Source of the DNA: Mesorhizobium sp. SARCC-RB16n
Lineage (GTDB): Bacteria; Pseudomonadota; Alphaproteobacteria; Rhizobiales; Rhizobiaceae
Reading direction: 5' to 3'
DNA: 63,918 bases
Assembly: GCF_008520305.1 (NCBI RefSeq)
Contig: NZ_ML703264.1
Coordinates: 21,697-85,614 of the forward strand
A program made the position numbers and the translations under genes. The first letter of the stretch is position 1. Each line of letters starts with the position of its first letter. This document shows, in pieces, positions 35,202 to 43,200 of the stretch. The notes under the pieces were generated by a model that searched no databases, was not told where the DNA came from, and was given only the letters and a program-made list of their open reading frames with translations.

Positions 35202-35275
35202 GATAGCTCCGCCCGTTTTCTGTCGACGTACGCTACGATCCGAAGCGCTGCGGAATCAAAGATCAAGATTTTCCT

Positions 35276-35300
35276 CCGGTATGTGCTAATCCTATACCGG
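35276..35300. promoter_or_regulatory. LysR-type operator (inverted repeat, T-N11-A)
   Basis: CCGGTAT and ATACCGG form a perfect 7-bp inverted repeat separated by 11 bases, which matches the LysR T-N11-A rule. It lies 10 bp before the LysR start and about 75 bp before the divergent sulfatase start, so the regulator probably binds here to repress itself and control the sulfatase unit. Confidence 0.68.
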
Positions 35301-35309
35301 GAGAGAGAG

Positions 35310-36206
35310 ATGCGCTTTTCAGGGCTCAGCGTTCGCCAGTTGGAGGCCTTCGAGGCCATGATGGTGGCCGGCTCCGTTTCGGGCGCCGCGGTTTCCCTTA
35401 ACGTATCGCAGCCCAGCGTCAGTCGCCTGCTGCAGGAACTGGAGATCGACACCGGGCTCAGCCTGTTCGACCGCTCGCACGGCCGGCTGGTTCCGACCGA
35501 GCAGGGCCTGCTGTTCTACGGCGAGGTCAGCAAGACCTTCCATGGCGCGCGCAGTCTCATCCTGGCGGCGCAGGAGATCAGGGAGTTGAAGCGCGGCGTC
35601 GTGCGAATCGGCACCCTGGCCGCGATGTCGTTCCACGTCCTGCCGGAGGCAATCCGACAGCTTCGGACCCGCTTTCCGGAAGCGAGGACCACCATCGCGG
35701 TGCGCAGTTCGACGGAGATCGTGTCATCAGTTGCCTCGCGCCTGACCGATGTCGGCGTGGTGGATGCCGACGTTTCGTTTTTAGATGCCAAATGCATCGC
35801 CACCTTCGAGCACAACAGCGTCTGCGTCATGGACGAAAGCCATCCGCTCGCCGAGCGACAGCGTGTCCGGCTGGATGATTTTTCCCGCTATCCTTTCGTG
35901 TCGCTGGGTGAGCTCTACTTCAGGCGCAGTCGCGACGGCGCCAAGCTGCTCGAAGTGACCGCAGCCAACACCGTTGCTGATATCTTTCAGTCCTTCCTGG
36001 CGTGCGCGCTGGTCAGGGGCAGCCCCTCGCTAGCGGTGGTCGATCCGTTCACGGCAAGCTACTATTCAGAGTTCGGGCTGGCGCTGAAGGAAATTGACTT
36101 CAAAGTTCCCTTTCGCACCTCGATCATCGTCAATGACCGGTCAGCGACCAGCGCGGCCGCCAGGGAAGTCATCGACGCTATGAGCAATCTGATCGATCGC
36201 GGGTAA
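35310..36206 (+). CDS. LysR family transcriptional regulator
   Basis: This 298-residue regulator has an N-terminal winged helix (LSVRQLEAFEAMMVAGSVSG to SQPSVSRLLQELE, residues about 5-60) and a LysR substrate-binding domain (VVRIGTLAAMSFHVLPEAI, then VVDPFTASYYSEF). The start MRFSGLSV follows GGGAGAGAGAG; an earlier in-frame ATG would overlap the operator repeat. It is divergent from the sulfatase/binding-protein unit, which it most likely regulates. Its domain resembles the amino-acid/opine-responsive LysR group, but the effector is not known. Confidence 0.92.
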   Translation: MRFSGLSVRQLEAFEAMMVAGSVSGAAVSLNVSQPSVSRLLQELEIDTGLSLFDRSHGRLVPTEQGLLFYGEVSKTFHGARSLILAAQEIRELKRGVVRIGTLAAMSFHVLPEAIRQLRTRFPEARTTIAVRSSTEIVSSVASRLTDVGVVDADVSFLDAKCIATFEHNSVCVMDESHPLAERQRVRLDDFSRYPFVSLGELYFRRSRDGAKLLEVTAANTVADIFQSFLACALVRGSPSLAVVDPFTASYYSEFGLALKEIDFKVPFRTSIIVNDRSATSAAAREVIDAMSNLIDRG

Positions 36207-36297
36207 TCGTAGGTTTGACTGCTGATGGCACAAAACGATCGGAAGCCGGCTGCGAAGCTTCGGCTTGTGGCGCTACCTCGACTTGGTGGTTGGCGCT

Positions 36298-36351
36298 CCC
36301 AATGTCGGCTTTTGAGGAACCTCGAAATCGGTCTTGACAACCGACATTGGG
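36298..36351. repeat. perfect 11-bp inverted repeat
   Basis: CCCAATGTCGG and CCGACATTGGG are exact reverse complements separated by 32 bases that contain a TTGAC motif. It lies between the LysR gene and the antitoxin gene, at the edge of the decayed mobile region. It may be an operator or a mobile-element end; there is no T-run. Confidence 0.6.
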
Positions 36352-36492
36352 GCGCATTGCTGCAGCGAGTTAACAACCGCAACGAGGATGCGGAAGCACA
36401 AGCGGTGCGCTAGAGTGGCCCAGGCTCTGTTCACTTGCTATGCCGAGAAATGTGCATATATTGTGCGTGTAAGAGAGGTCGGAGATTTTGTC

Positions 36493-36879
36493 ATGACCCA
36501 CGCACAGCTCGCACAGTCGAAAGTGGTTTCAGGGTTTGTCGATAGCCTGCAGGAGCCGCGCACTCCTTATATCTCGCCGAAGCGCCTGTCGCAGGCGCTT
36601 GGCGTGAAGGTTGCCAATTTGGCCCAGTTGACCGGCGTCCACCGCAACACGCTCCGCAACCCGTCATCGGAGCGCCTGCAGGGCCGGATGCGCGAGATGG
36701 TGAAGGTGATCTCGGCGGCAACGGAGCTCACCGGCGACGTGGACAAGGCAATCTACTGGTATCGCAATGAACCGATCGCCGATTATGGCCATCGCACGGC
36801 TGCCGAACTTGTCGCGGACGGCCAGGTCGAAGCAGTCCTGGCCTTTATCCGGGATCTCGAGAACGGGGCGCGCGGGTGA
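36493..36879 (+). CDS. MbcA/ParS/Xre family antitoxin (toxin gene missing)
   Basis: This is the antitoxin half of a RES/Xre-type toxin-antitoxin pair, 128 residues. The N-terminal part contains the Xre-like helix-turn-helix (SPKRLSQALGVKVANLAQLT, residues 28-47) and the C-terminal part the MbcA/ParS toxin-binding domain (YWYRNEPIADYGHRTAAELV, then VEAVLAFIRDLENG). In intact systems the RES toxin gene overlaps the antitoxin stop; here GTGA and a possible ATG are present but the reading frame after them has no RES homology. The DNA from 36880 on encodes a helicase fragment instead, so the antitoxin is orphaned. Confidence 0.86.
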   Translation: MTHAQLAQSKVVSGFVDSLQEPRTPYISPKRLSQALGVKVANLAQLTGVHRNTLRNPSSERLQGRMREMVKVISAATELTGDVDKAIYWYRNEPIADYGHRTAAELVADGQVEAVLAFIRDLENGARG

Positions 36880-37325
36880 ATGCCCTGCGTCGATATCCTG
36901 ATCGATCGAGCGGATCAGCGTCGGCGTCTTCATCGAGGTCAAAAGATGACCGAAGAACCGCTGCTTGACGCTCTCGAAGGCCGAGCGCGCGGCTGACTTG
37001 GCCCGGCGATTCAGCGTGCCGCTGTCGCCGGTGATGTTAGCGGCCTGCATGGCTGCATCGAGATGGTTGTGAACGACGGCAAAGGCATCGGCATAGGCAT
37101 CGTAGATGCGCCGCTGCTCGGGCGTCAGTTCGTGCTCGACCAGCTCATATTCGACGCCGTCGAAGGACAGCGAGCGCGCCGTGTAGAGACCAAGGGCACG
37201 AAGGTCCCGGGCGAGCACCTCCATCGCTGCCACGCCACCCGCCTCGATCGCCTCGACGAATTCCGCACGGGTCGAGAATGGCAGATCTTCACCGCCCCAC
37301 AGGCCGAGCCTTTGGGCACGCGTTT
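36880..37325 (-). pseudogene. strawberry-notch-type helicase fragment
   Basis: About 148 codons on the minus strand encode part of the large strawberry-notch/SNF2-like helicases found on rhizobial plasmids and integrative elements. Recognisable segments are LPFSTRAEFVEAIEAGGVAA, MEVLARDLRALGLYTARSLS, HELTPEQRRIYDAYADAF and RFFGHLLTSMKTPTLIRSID. Homology starts abruptly near 37325 and ends at 36880, exactly where the antitoxin gene ends, so both ends are deletion or recombination junctions. The open frame continues into flanking DNA on both sides, but those parts read as antisense of other genes. The full protein is usually well over 1000 residues. Confidence 0.78.
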
Positions 37326-37425
37326 CGGATTTTCGCCTTTCCCAACGTTGGAACTCGCGCCTCAATCTCATTCCGCAAGGACAGTTGGGACGCGTGGAGT
37401 GGATGTTGGTCGCAAGAAGGGTGAA

Positions 37426-37662
37426 ATGGTGAGGTCGTACTCGCCGGCGACTCGGCCTGTTACGGCAGAGCGCATCGAGCGCGTGCTCGATCGCGTTGCT
37501 GAGATAATCGTGTCGCGAGGCGACAAGGGTGAGGCATGGGTCCCCCTGTACGACCACCTGGAGCGCGCGCTGCAAGACTACCAGGCGAGGAAAGAACGGA
37601 TCGCCATTATACACGAGCGAGTCAAACGATTGCAGGATCGAACGGCAGTGCGATCTTCATAA
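37426..37662 (+). CDS. small hypothetical protein (78 aa)
   Basis: This 78-residue open frame looks protein-like: MVRSYSPATRPVTAERIERV is followed by charged helices (VPLYDHLERALQDYQARKER). AAGAAGGGTGAA precedes the ATG as a ribosome site. It overlaps the 3' end of the convergent integrase gene by 41 bases. I recognise no family; cargo or accessory gene of the former mobile element is the best guess. Confidence 0.5.
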   Translation: MVRSYSPATRPVTAERIERVLDRVAEIIVSRGDKGEAWVPLYDHLERALQDYQARKERIAIIHERVKRLQDRTAVRSS

Positions 37663-38983
37663 GCTCCTCCTGCCACATCTTCATTTCACCGCCTTCGCCG
37701 TATTTCGGGCGGTCGATCGTATGGCCCATCAGCATACGCCGCAGTTCCTCATCGAGCCGTGCGTTCTTCATACGGTCCTCGAAGGAGTGGCGGAGCGAGT
37801 AGAAGGTGTGGTTTTCGGTGGGGAAGAGATTGTGCTTCTTGAAATGCTTATTGACGGCCGCCGATAGCTGCGCCTCGCGGTCCTTGTATCTCGGAAATCC
37901 GTTCGGGTGCTTTTTGAACACCTCAAGAGCGACGCCGACAAGCGGCACCTTTCGCACTGAAGATGCTGTCTTGATCTCGCGCGGATCTTCCGGATCCTCG
38001 CGAGGCTCGACCGAGATGTGCGGTACGTCGTGTTCAAGATGGATCACGCCATCATAAAGGTTCGCAATCTCGCTGGGTCGGCAGCCGGTCTCGACAAACG
38101 CCAGCACGATTCCCCGAGCTTGGTCGTTGAGGTTCTTCAAGGCTCCTGGCGCGAGGATCTTGTCTTTGATCCAGGCGGTTGGGAATGGCGGACGACTGCG
38201 CTTCGATTTGTCGCTAAAGGATAGATCGGCAAACGGGTTCTTTTGCTCAGGGAAGCCCAGATGACGAAAGTAATCTGCGTAGAGCGATCTCAGATTGGCT
38301 ATATTGCGGTTGCCCGTAGAGGCTGAGCGATCGCCAGCGCCCTTCTCCGGCGCCACTCGATCAAGCCAATATTTATGAACCTTCAGCGCGTCTTCGCGCG
38401 TGATCTTGCTCATTGACTTGTCCTCGACCAGTTCGATGAATACATCGACGCTCATCTGCCGCTTGGCCTTCCAGCGCTTGCGCTGATCAGGGCTCTTGGT
38501 GCGCAACTCGTCGCAAACGATCTCGGAGAAATAGAGCTTCAGCGCATCGGATATCTTATCGTCGGGTCGCTCGACCATGCCCGCGACTGCGTCCACCACA
38601 GGCGATTTCGCCGGCTCAGATATCGTGTTTTCGAAGCGCTGTAGGATGTTTTCCAATGGTTCGGCGGTGAGAATTTCGGCCAGCGGCCGATAAACGAATC
38701 CCAGCGACTCGGCGCGCTTGATGGCTTGGTCGTATCGGACGCGCGCCGCCTGTGGATTTTCACCCAGCATCAACGATGCCCACAAAGCATTGTCGGCTGC
38801 CTCGTTGAGATCTCGGGCGGTACGCGCCTTTTTTCGGTCAGCGGTGCCGAGGGCGCGCCGAACGAATGCACCACGCCGGTCGAGGTCGCCGACTTCCTTG
38901 GGAACGCGGCGATAGTAATGGAAATGATCGCCCCTCAGTCGCAGGAAGCGGTCAGGATCTTGCTCTTCACGACGTCGTCCCAT
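37622..38983 (-). CDS. tyrosine-type site-specific integrase
   Basis: This 453-residue phage/ICE-type recombinase would cut and join DNA at attachment sites. The catalytic set is complete: Arg302 (ETGCRPSE), a candidate Lys near 345, His392 and Arg398 (HTFYSLRH), His421 (GHTIDR) and the nucleophile Tyr428. The N-terminal half carries DUF6538-like and core-binding regions (DRFLRLRGDHFHYYRRVPKE). The gene lies 145 bp from the 3' end of tRNA-His on the same strand, the classic position for an element that uses the tRNA 3' end as attB. The accompanying cargo is largely gone. Confidence 0.93.
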   Translation of the reverse strand: MGRRREEQDPDRFLRLRGDHFHYYRRVPKEVGDLDRRGAFVRRALGTADRKKARTARDLNEAADNALWASLMLGENPQAARVRYDQAIKRAESLGFVYRPLAEILTAEPLENILQRFENTISEPAKSPVVDAVAGMVERPDDKISDALKLYFSEIVCDELRTKSPDQRKRWKAKRQMSVDVFIELVEDKSMSKITREDALKVHKYWLDRVAPEKGAGDRSASTGNRNIANLRSLYADYFRHLGFPEQKNPFADLSFSDKSKRSRPPFPTAWIKDKILAPGALKNLNDQARGIVLAFVETGCRPSEIANLYDGVIHLEHDVPHISVEPREDPEDPREIKTASSVRKVPLVGVALEVFKKHPNGFPRYKDREAQLSAAVNKHFKKHNLFPTENHTFYSLRHSFEDRMKNARLDEELRRMLMGHTIDRPKYGEGGEMKMWQEELMKIALPFDPAIV

Positions 38984-39053
38984 GGTACCAAGACGCTTTT
39001 TGTATCACAATAGGTAGCACAATATGTAGCACAAAACAGCAAAACGCCGCAAT

Positions 39054-39085
39054 GGCTAAGCCCTGCTTCGGCTAAGCCCTGCTTC
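39054..39085. repeat. tandem 16-bp direct repeat
   Basis: GGCTAAGCCCTGCTTC occurs twice head-to-tail with no spacer. It lies between the integrase start and the tRNA-His 3' end, where arm-type integrase or excisionase sites are expected; short GTAGCACAA repeats precede it. Confidence 0.65.
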
Positions 39086-39128
39086 GCAAATTTCTGTAGT
39101 AAAACCAGATACTTATGGGGAAAGCCGA

Positions 39129-39205
39129 TGGTACCGTTGGCTGGGATCGAACCAGCGACCTCCGGATCCACAATCCGGCGCTCTAACCATCTGAGCTACA
39201 ACGGC
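39129..39205 (-). tRNA. tRNA-His (GTG anticodon)
   Basis: The 77-nt cloverleaf has acceptor GCCGTTG paired with CAACGGT, D-arm TAGCTCAG, anticodon stem CCGGA/TCCGG with loop TTGTGGA (anticodon GTG at plus positions 39169-39171), T-arm GCTGGTTCGATCCCAGC, and an encoded CCA. The first pair is G1-U72, the discriminator is A73 and no G-1 is encoded (the base before G1 is T). That is the atypical tRNA-His type described for a clade of alphaproteobacteria, whose HisRS recognises it differently. Confidence 0.96.
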
Positions 39206-39366
39206 ACGTCTTGACGTTAGTAGCAGGATCGAGGCGGAAGGTTCATCCTCCGCGATCCGCTCTGTCGTTCGGCGATGCGTCCTTACGGGCTTATGGATTC
39301 TAATTCAAGGCTTTTGCAAAGCAAAGGCCACTTCCCCACAGCGGTGCACCTTTCGACAGGCAAAGA

Positions 39367-39398
39367 AAAAGGCCGGCGGGAGGAGGTGCCGGCCTTTT
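39367..39398 (-). terminator. rho-independent terminator of phasin/small RNA
   Basis: AAAAGGCCGGC and GCCGGCCTTTT form an 11-bp stem; on the minus strand it is followed by a run of T. It ends the small RNA and probably the phasin transcript. Confidence 0.85.
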
Positions 39399-39470
39399 CC
39401 TGTTACGAGCCAGCGGGAGGAGGTGCTGGCTGGTCACCCCGGAGGTGGAGGGAGGAGGTTCCACCCGCCG
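39367..39470 (-). ncRNA. three-hairpin CCUCCUCCC small RNA (cuckoo-RNA-like)
   Basis: Read on the minus strand, three hairpins follow one another, each with the identical ten-base loop ACCTCCTCCC on a different stem: GGTGGA/TCCACC (39444-39465), AGCCAGC/GCTGGCT with arms written plus-strand (39408-39431), and AAAAGGCCGGC/GCCGGCCTTTT (39367-39398), the last ending in T5 and acting as the terminator. The loop is an anti-Shine-Dalgarno sequence (CCUCC). Alphaproteobacterial cuckoo RNAs and the CcsR RNAs of Rhodobacter carry CCUCCUCCC in hairpin loops, usually two. It begins about 85 bp after the phasin stop, so it is either a 3'-UTR-derived or an independently transcribed small RNA. Confidence 0.8.
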
Positions 39471-39555
39471 GGTATTCATTTGACCGTCACTATCTCACAT
39501 CTATTTGTCCGACAAAATGCGACCTTTTGTTGCATCCGCGGATGATGCGCAATTA

Positions 39556-40014
39556 TTAGGCGGCTTTGACTTCCTTGATCGCCTTTTCGAAGGCGGTCTT
39601 GATCGGCTTCGAGACATCCTCGGCCGCCTTGGAGGCAACAGCCTGGAAGTCTTTGACCTGCTCGACGCTCAGTTCGACGCGCTTGCGCAGGAACGCGGTC
39701 TGCAGCTCGACGACTTCCGACAGCGACTTGGCGCCGATCAGGGCTTCGAGATGCGAGAAGCCGGCCTCGGCGTTGGCACGCAACGCCGCGATGGTCTTGA
39801 GCGACAGGTCGCTGGAAACAGTCTTGGCGGTTTCGTAGGTCGACTCCAGGGCCTTCTGGGTCTCCTCGGCGCCGGTCTTGAGCTTGGCATAGGCCTCTTT
39901 CGACTGCTCAACGCCCTTTTCGGCGAAAGCGCGCATCTGGTCGGTGGCCTTGGAAGCGTCGAAGCTCGGGAATTCAACGTTTTCGATCGTGTCGGCAGTC
40001 TTGGTCCTGGACAT
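39556..40014 (-). CDS. phasin family protein
   Basis: Phasins coat poly-3-hydroxybutyrate granules and limit their size. This 152-residue, highly helical protein has the phasin_2-type pattern: TDQMRAFAEKGVEQSKEAYA, KALESTYETAKTVSSDLSLK and FSHLEALIGAKSLSEVVELQ, with a Lys/Ala-rich C-terminus ending EKAIKEVKAA. The start MSRTKTADTIE is preceded by AAGGATGG. Its promoter region contains an inverted repeat with two TGCxxxGCA sites that suit the PHB regulator PhaR. Downstream lies the three-hairpin small RNA. It is divergent from the large histidine kinase gene. Confidence 0.93.
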   Translation of the reverse strand: MSRTKTADTIENVEFPSFDASKATDQMRAFAEKGVEQSKEAYAKLKTGAEETQKALESTYETAKTVSSDLSLKTIAALRANAEAGFSHLEALIGAKSLSEVVELQTAFLRKRVELSVEQVKDFQAVASKAAEDVSKPIKTAFEKAIKEVKAA

Positions 40015-40090
40015 TTTCCATCCTTTTTCAGCGGCAGCGGCTTTGACAGAAAGCCGTCTCGTTCATGTATGATGGCAATATAAAGGCAAA

Positions 40091-40128
40091 TTTTGTGCAT
40101 TGCAATATCTTTGTTGCAGTGCACAAAA
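40091..40128. promoter_or_regulatory. TGC-rich inverted repeat, PhaR-like site
   Basis: TTTTGTGCA and TGCACAAAA are exact 9-bp inverted repeats 20 bases apart, and each overlaps a TGCxxxGCA motif (TGCATTGCA at 40096-40104, TGCAGTGCA at 40115-40123). PhaR/AniA regulators of PHB synthesis bind TGC-rich sites of this kind in front of phasin genes. It lies about 80 bp before the phasin start and about 130 bp before the kinase start. Confidence 0.62.
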
Positions 40129-40260
40129 AAATGTTTTGGCCGTTAACCAAACGGCCAAAATTCAGCCTTTGCACGTTCTGGCTTGTGGACCTTCGTGGCT
40201 GCGGCTTTTATTAACAAAGCGTTAACTGCAAATTCGCCGCTCCGAGGGTCCGCCAAGCGC

Positions 40261-43200
40261 ATGCCGTCCGAATATTCTTTCCTCGACGTCGCCGTGCTCG
40301 ACGCGGTCCGCCAGCGGTTTGCCGCCGGCGACGCGATCGCGATCCTGTCGGTGGACCTCGAGCAGGTGATCTGGGCCAATGGGCCGGGCGCCGCCATGTT
40401 CGGCTATCCCGATATCGAAGCGATCATCGGCGCCTCGGCGCAGCTGCCGCTGATCGCGCGCCGCCAGATCATGGCGACCAGCGGTTTTCCGCAGATCGGC
40501 GGCGATCGCTCGATCACGGTGCGCCTGGCGACCGGCATGACCAGCCGCGCCGTCGGCTTTCTTGCCAGTGCCGTGACGCTGCCCGATGGCGAGAACGCCA
40601 TCATGCTGGCGGTGCCGGCGGCGCAGACCGGCTCGCGCAGTGCCGCCGAGATCGCCAGCCGGGCGATCAGCGGCTTTACCGAAGACGGCCATTTCATTGC
40701 CTTCATCGACGCCAAGGGAAATGTCGAGGCCGCCTCGGAGGGATTTTCGGCGCTCGGCATCCAGCCTGCGACATTGGCGGCCCTGGTGGCCGACGTCACG
40801 GCCGAGGGCGAGCGCATCGTCAAGCGCCTCGTTCCGGGCGGCAGGACCTCCTACCCCGCCGGCCTCGTCCGGCTGACGCCGGAGCGGCATCTGCTGGTGG
40901 TGATCGACGAGGATCAACTCGAGGACAGCACGACTGGCGCGGCGGACGGCTCGCCCGCAGCAACGGAAAGCCCCGTCAAAGAGATTGGCGGCACCTCGGC
41001 GGCAGCGGAAACCGCCGCGGTAGAATCCGGGTCTCGGCCGGACAATCAGCCGACCGCGGATGCTTCGCGGACAGAGGCGGTCGAACAACCAACTGGCGAT
41101 GCCGAGGCCGAACAGGAGCTCGCCCCTTCCGAGCCCGTGGCTGACGATATGCCGGAACGGGCAATGCGAGAGACTGACGGGCCGGCCGCGCCGGCACCGG
41201 TCGCCGCCGACAACGATCAGCTGGCGGCGGGTACGCCGGCACAGCACGATCACTGGTATTTCAATGCCGGAGAAGACGACGCGCCGGCCACGCCGGAACC
41301 GAAAAGCGTGGCCGAGGCGGTCGCCACCGAGACTTCGGTGGACAGCGTGAAGCAGGACGAGGCCACCTCCCCCGCAGCCCCAACCGCAACTGCGGCCACC
41401 CGGACGATAGACCGTTCGGCGGCCCCGCTGCGTTTTGTCTGGCGTACCGACGCCGAGGGCAAGTTCAGCGCGCTGTCCCCGGAATTCGCCGACATCGTCG
41501 GCCATCCGGCCGCCGACGTAATCGGCCGACGCTTCAGGGATGTCGCGGCGGCCTTCGGCCTTGATGCGTCCGGCGAGATCGCCGGCCTGCTGGAGCGGCG
41601 CGACACCTGGTCCGGCCGCTCGGTGCTGTGGCCGGTCGTCGGCACCGACCTGAAGATCCCGGTCGACCTGGCGGCATTGCCCGTCTACGGCCGCAGCCGC
41701 GCCTTCGAAGGCTTCCGCGGCTTCGGCGTCGCGCGAACCGGGGATGCGGTCGTCGATCCGGAAGCGATCGGCATGGCATTGGTGCCCAATGGCGAGATAC
41801 CGGCGGCACCGAAAACGGAAGCCGTGGAGACGGTGCCTGAGGAGCCAAAGGCCGAAGAGCCAAAGGCATCGGATCCGTTCAAGGGCGAAGTGCCGGCGCT
41901 GACCATCGTACCGAAGCCGGAGCGGCGCTTCGCCGACAAGGTCATCCGGCTGGCCGAACACAGGCAACCGGCCAATGACAAGGGGCTGTCGACGCTAGAA
42001 CGCAGCGCGTTCCGCGAGATCGGCGAGCGGCTGAAGAAAGACAGCTCCACGGCAGAGCCGTCGGAGGCTGAACCAGCCAAGCCGGCAAGGCGGGCGGAAC
42101 GAGGTGCCGGAACAGGCCCCTTGCCGGAGCCGCAAGACGCGACCAGGCCGGTGAGCGATGCGAAGCCGCCGGCGGACATCGCCACCCCGGATGCCGACCC
42201 AACAGGTTCGAGCCAGGAACCGAACACCGGCCCGGCGCATGGGCTGCCAGCCTCAGGTGCGGAACACGAGCGGGATGCGGGGGAACCTTCCCTTGGCGAT
42301 GCCGAGGATCTGAGGGATCTGGCACGGCTCGACGGTGCGCAACCGGACCAGGTCGAACAACAGGCGCCGACCTCCGAATCCCCGCTGCCGGCGGCCTCGG
42401 GCTCCCTGCTCGACTACGCCGATAAAGAGGACAAGCCTGCCGATGTCGCCGACGACAGCGACGAGGAGCCAGCGCCCGAGGCACAAGAGATAATCGGGGA
42501 TGGCGAGGCGTCGGCTCAGTCAGGACCTGCCAAGGCGCCGGCCGATGACGAGAGCATGACGTCAGACGATTTTCGCGACGCCGAGGACAATGAGGATTGG
42601 GTCGACGAGGAAGCGGCTGCATCCGGCGAGGAAACGATTGCTGCCAGCGGCGGAACCGGCGGCACGCATGAAGCGGCCGAGACATTTGCCGAGCGGCCAC
42701 GCCTGCAAGTGCCGCCGCTCAAAGCCGAAGGGTTCATGCCGTCGGCTTTTTCCGTCGGCAATGAAAACAAGACGCCGGATACATCGCTGCTCGGCAAGCT
42801 GCCGGTGCCGCTCATCATTCATTCGGGCGATCAGTTGCACTATGCCAACGAGGAATTCCTCGACCTGACCGGGTACGGGACGCTGGAGGACCTGGAGGAC
42901 GCGGGCGGCCTTGGCGCTTTGTTTGCCGATCCTTATGCCGATGACGGCGCCTCCGACGGCAGCGACCGGGCGCTGCGGCTGAAGACGCGCGACGGACAGG
43001 AATTTGCTATCGACGCCATCCTGCGCTCCGTGCCCTGGCGCGACGGCAAGGCCCTAATGCTGGTCGTTCGCCGTTCCGGCGAGGACGATGCGCCCACGGC
43101 GGCGCACGCGATCGGCGAGGAGCCGACGCAGCCCGACATTTCCGAGCTCAAGGCGCGCATCGCCGAGATGCGCACCATCATCGATACCGCGACCGACGGG

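Noticed and set aside
36876-36960. A RES-type toxin start overlapping the antitoxin stop.
   Set aside because: The frame continues for only about 30 codons of Ser/Arg-rich sequence with no RES motif, and the same DNA encodes the helicase fragment on the other strand.
36664-37614. Treating the whole 316-codon minus frame as one intact gene.
   Set aside because: Only its middle third matches the helicase family; the two ends are antisense of the antitoxin gene and of the small 78-aa gene.
39129-39153. A second copy of the tRNA-His 3' end as the far attachment site.
   Set aside because: I scanned the gene-poor intervals for TGGTACCGTTGGCTGGGATC and found no convincing second copy in the window.
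40222-41967. A 581-codon minus-strand open frame opposite the histidine kinase.
   Set aside because: It arises from the Ala/Glu/Pro-rich linker read backwards and has the Arg/Gly-rich composition of GC shadows.
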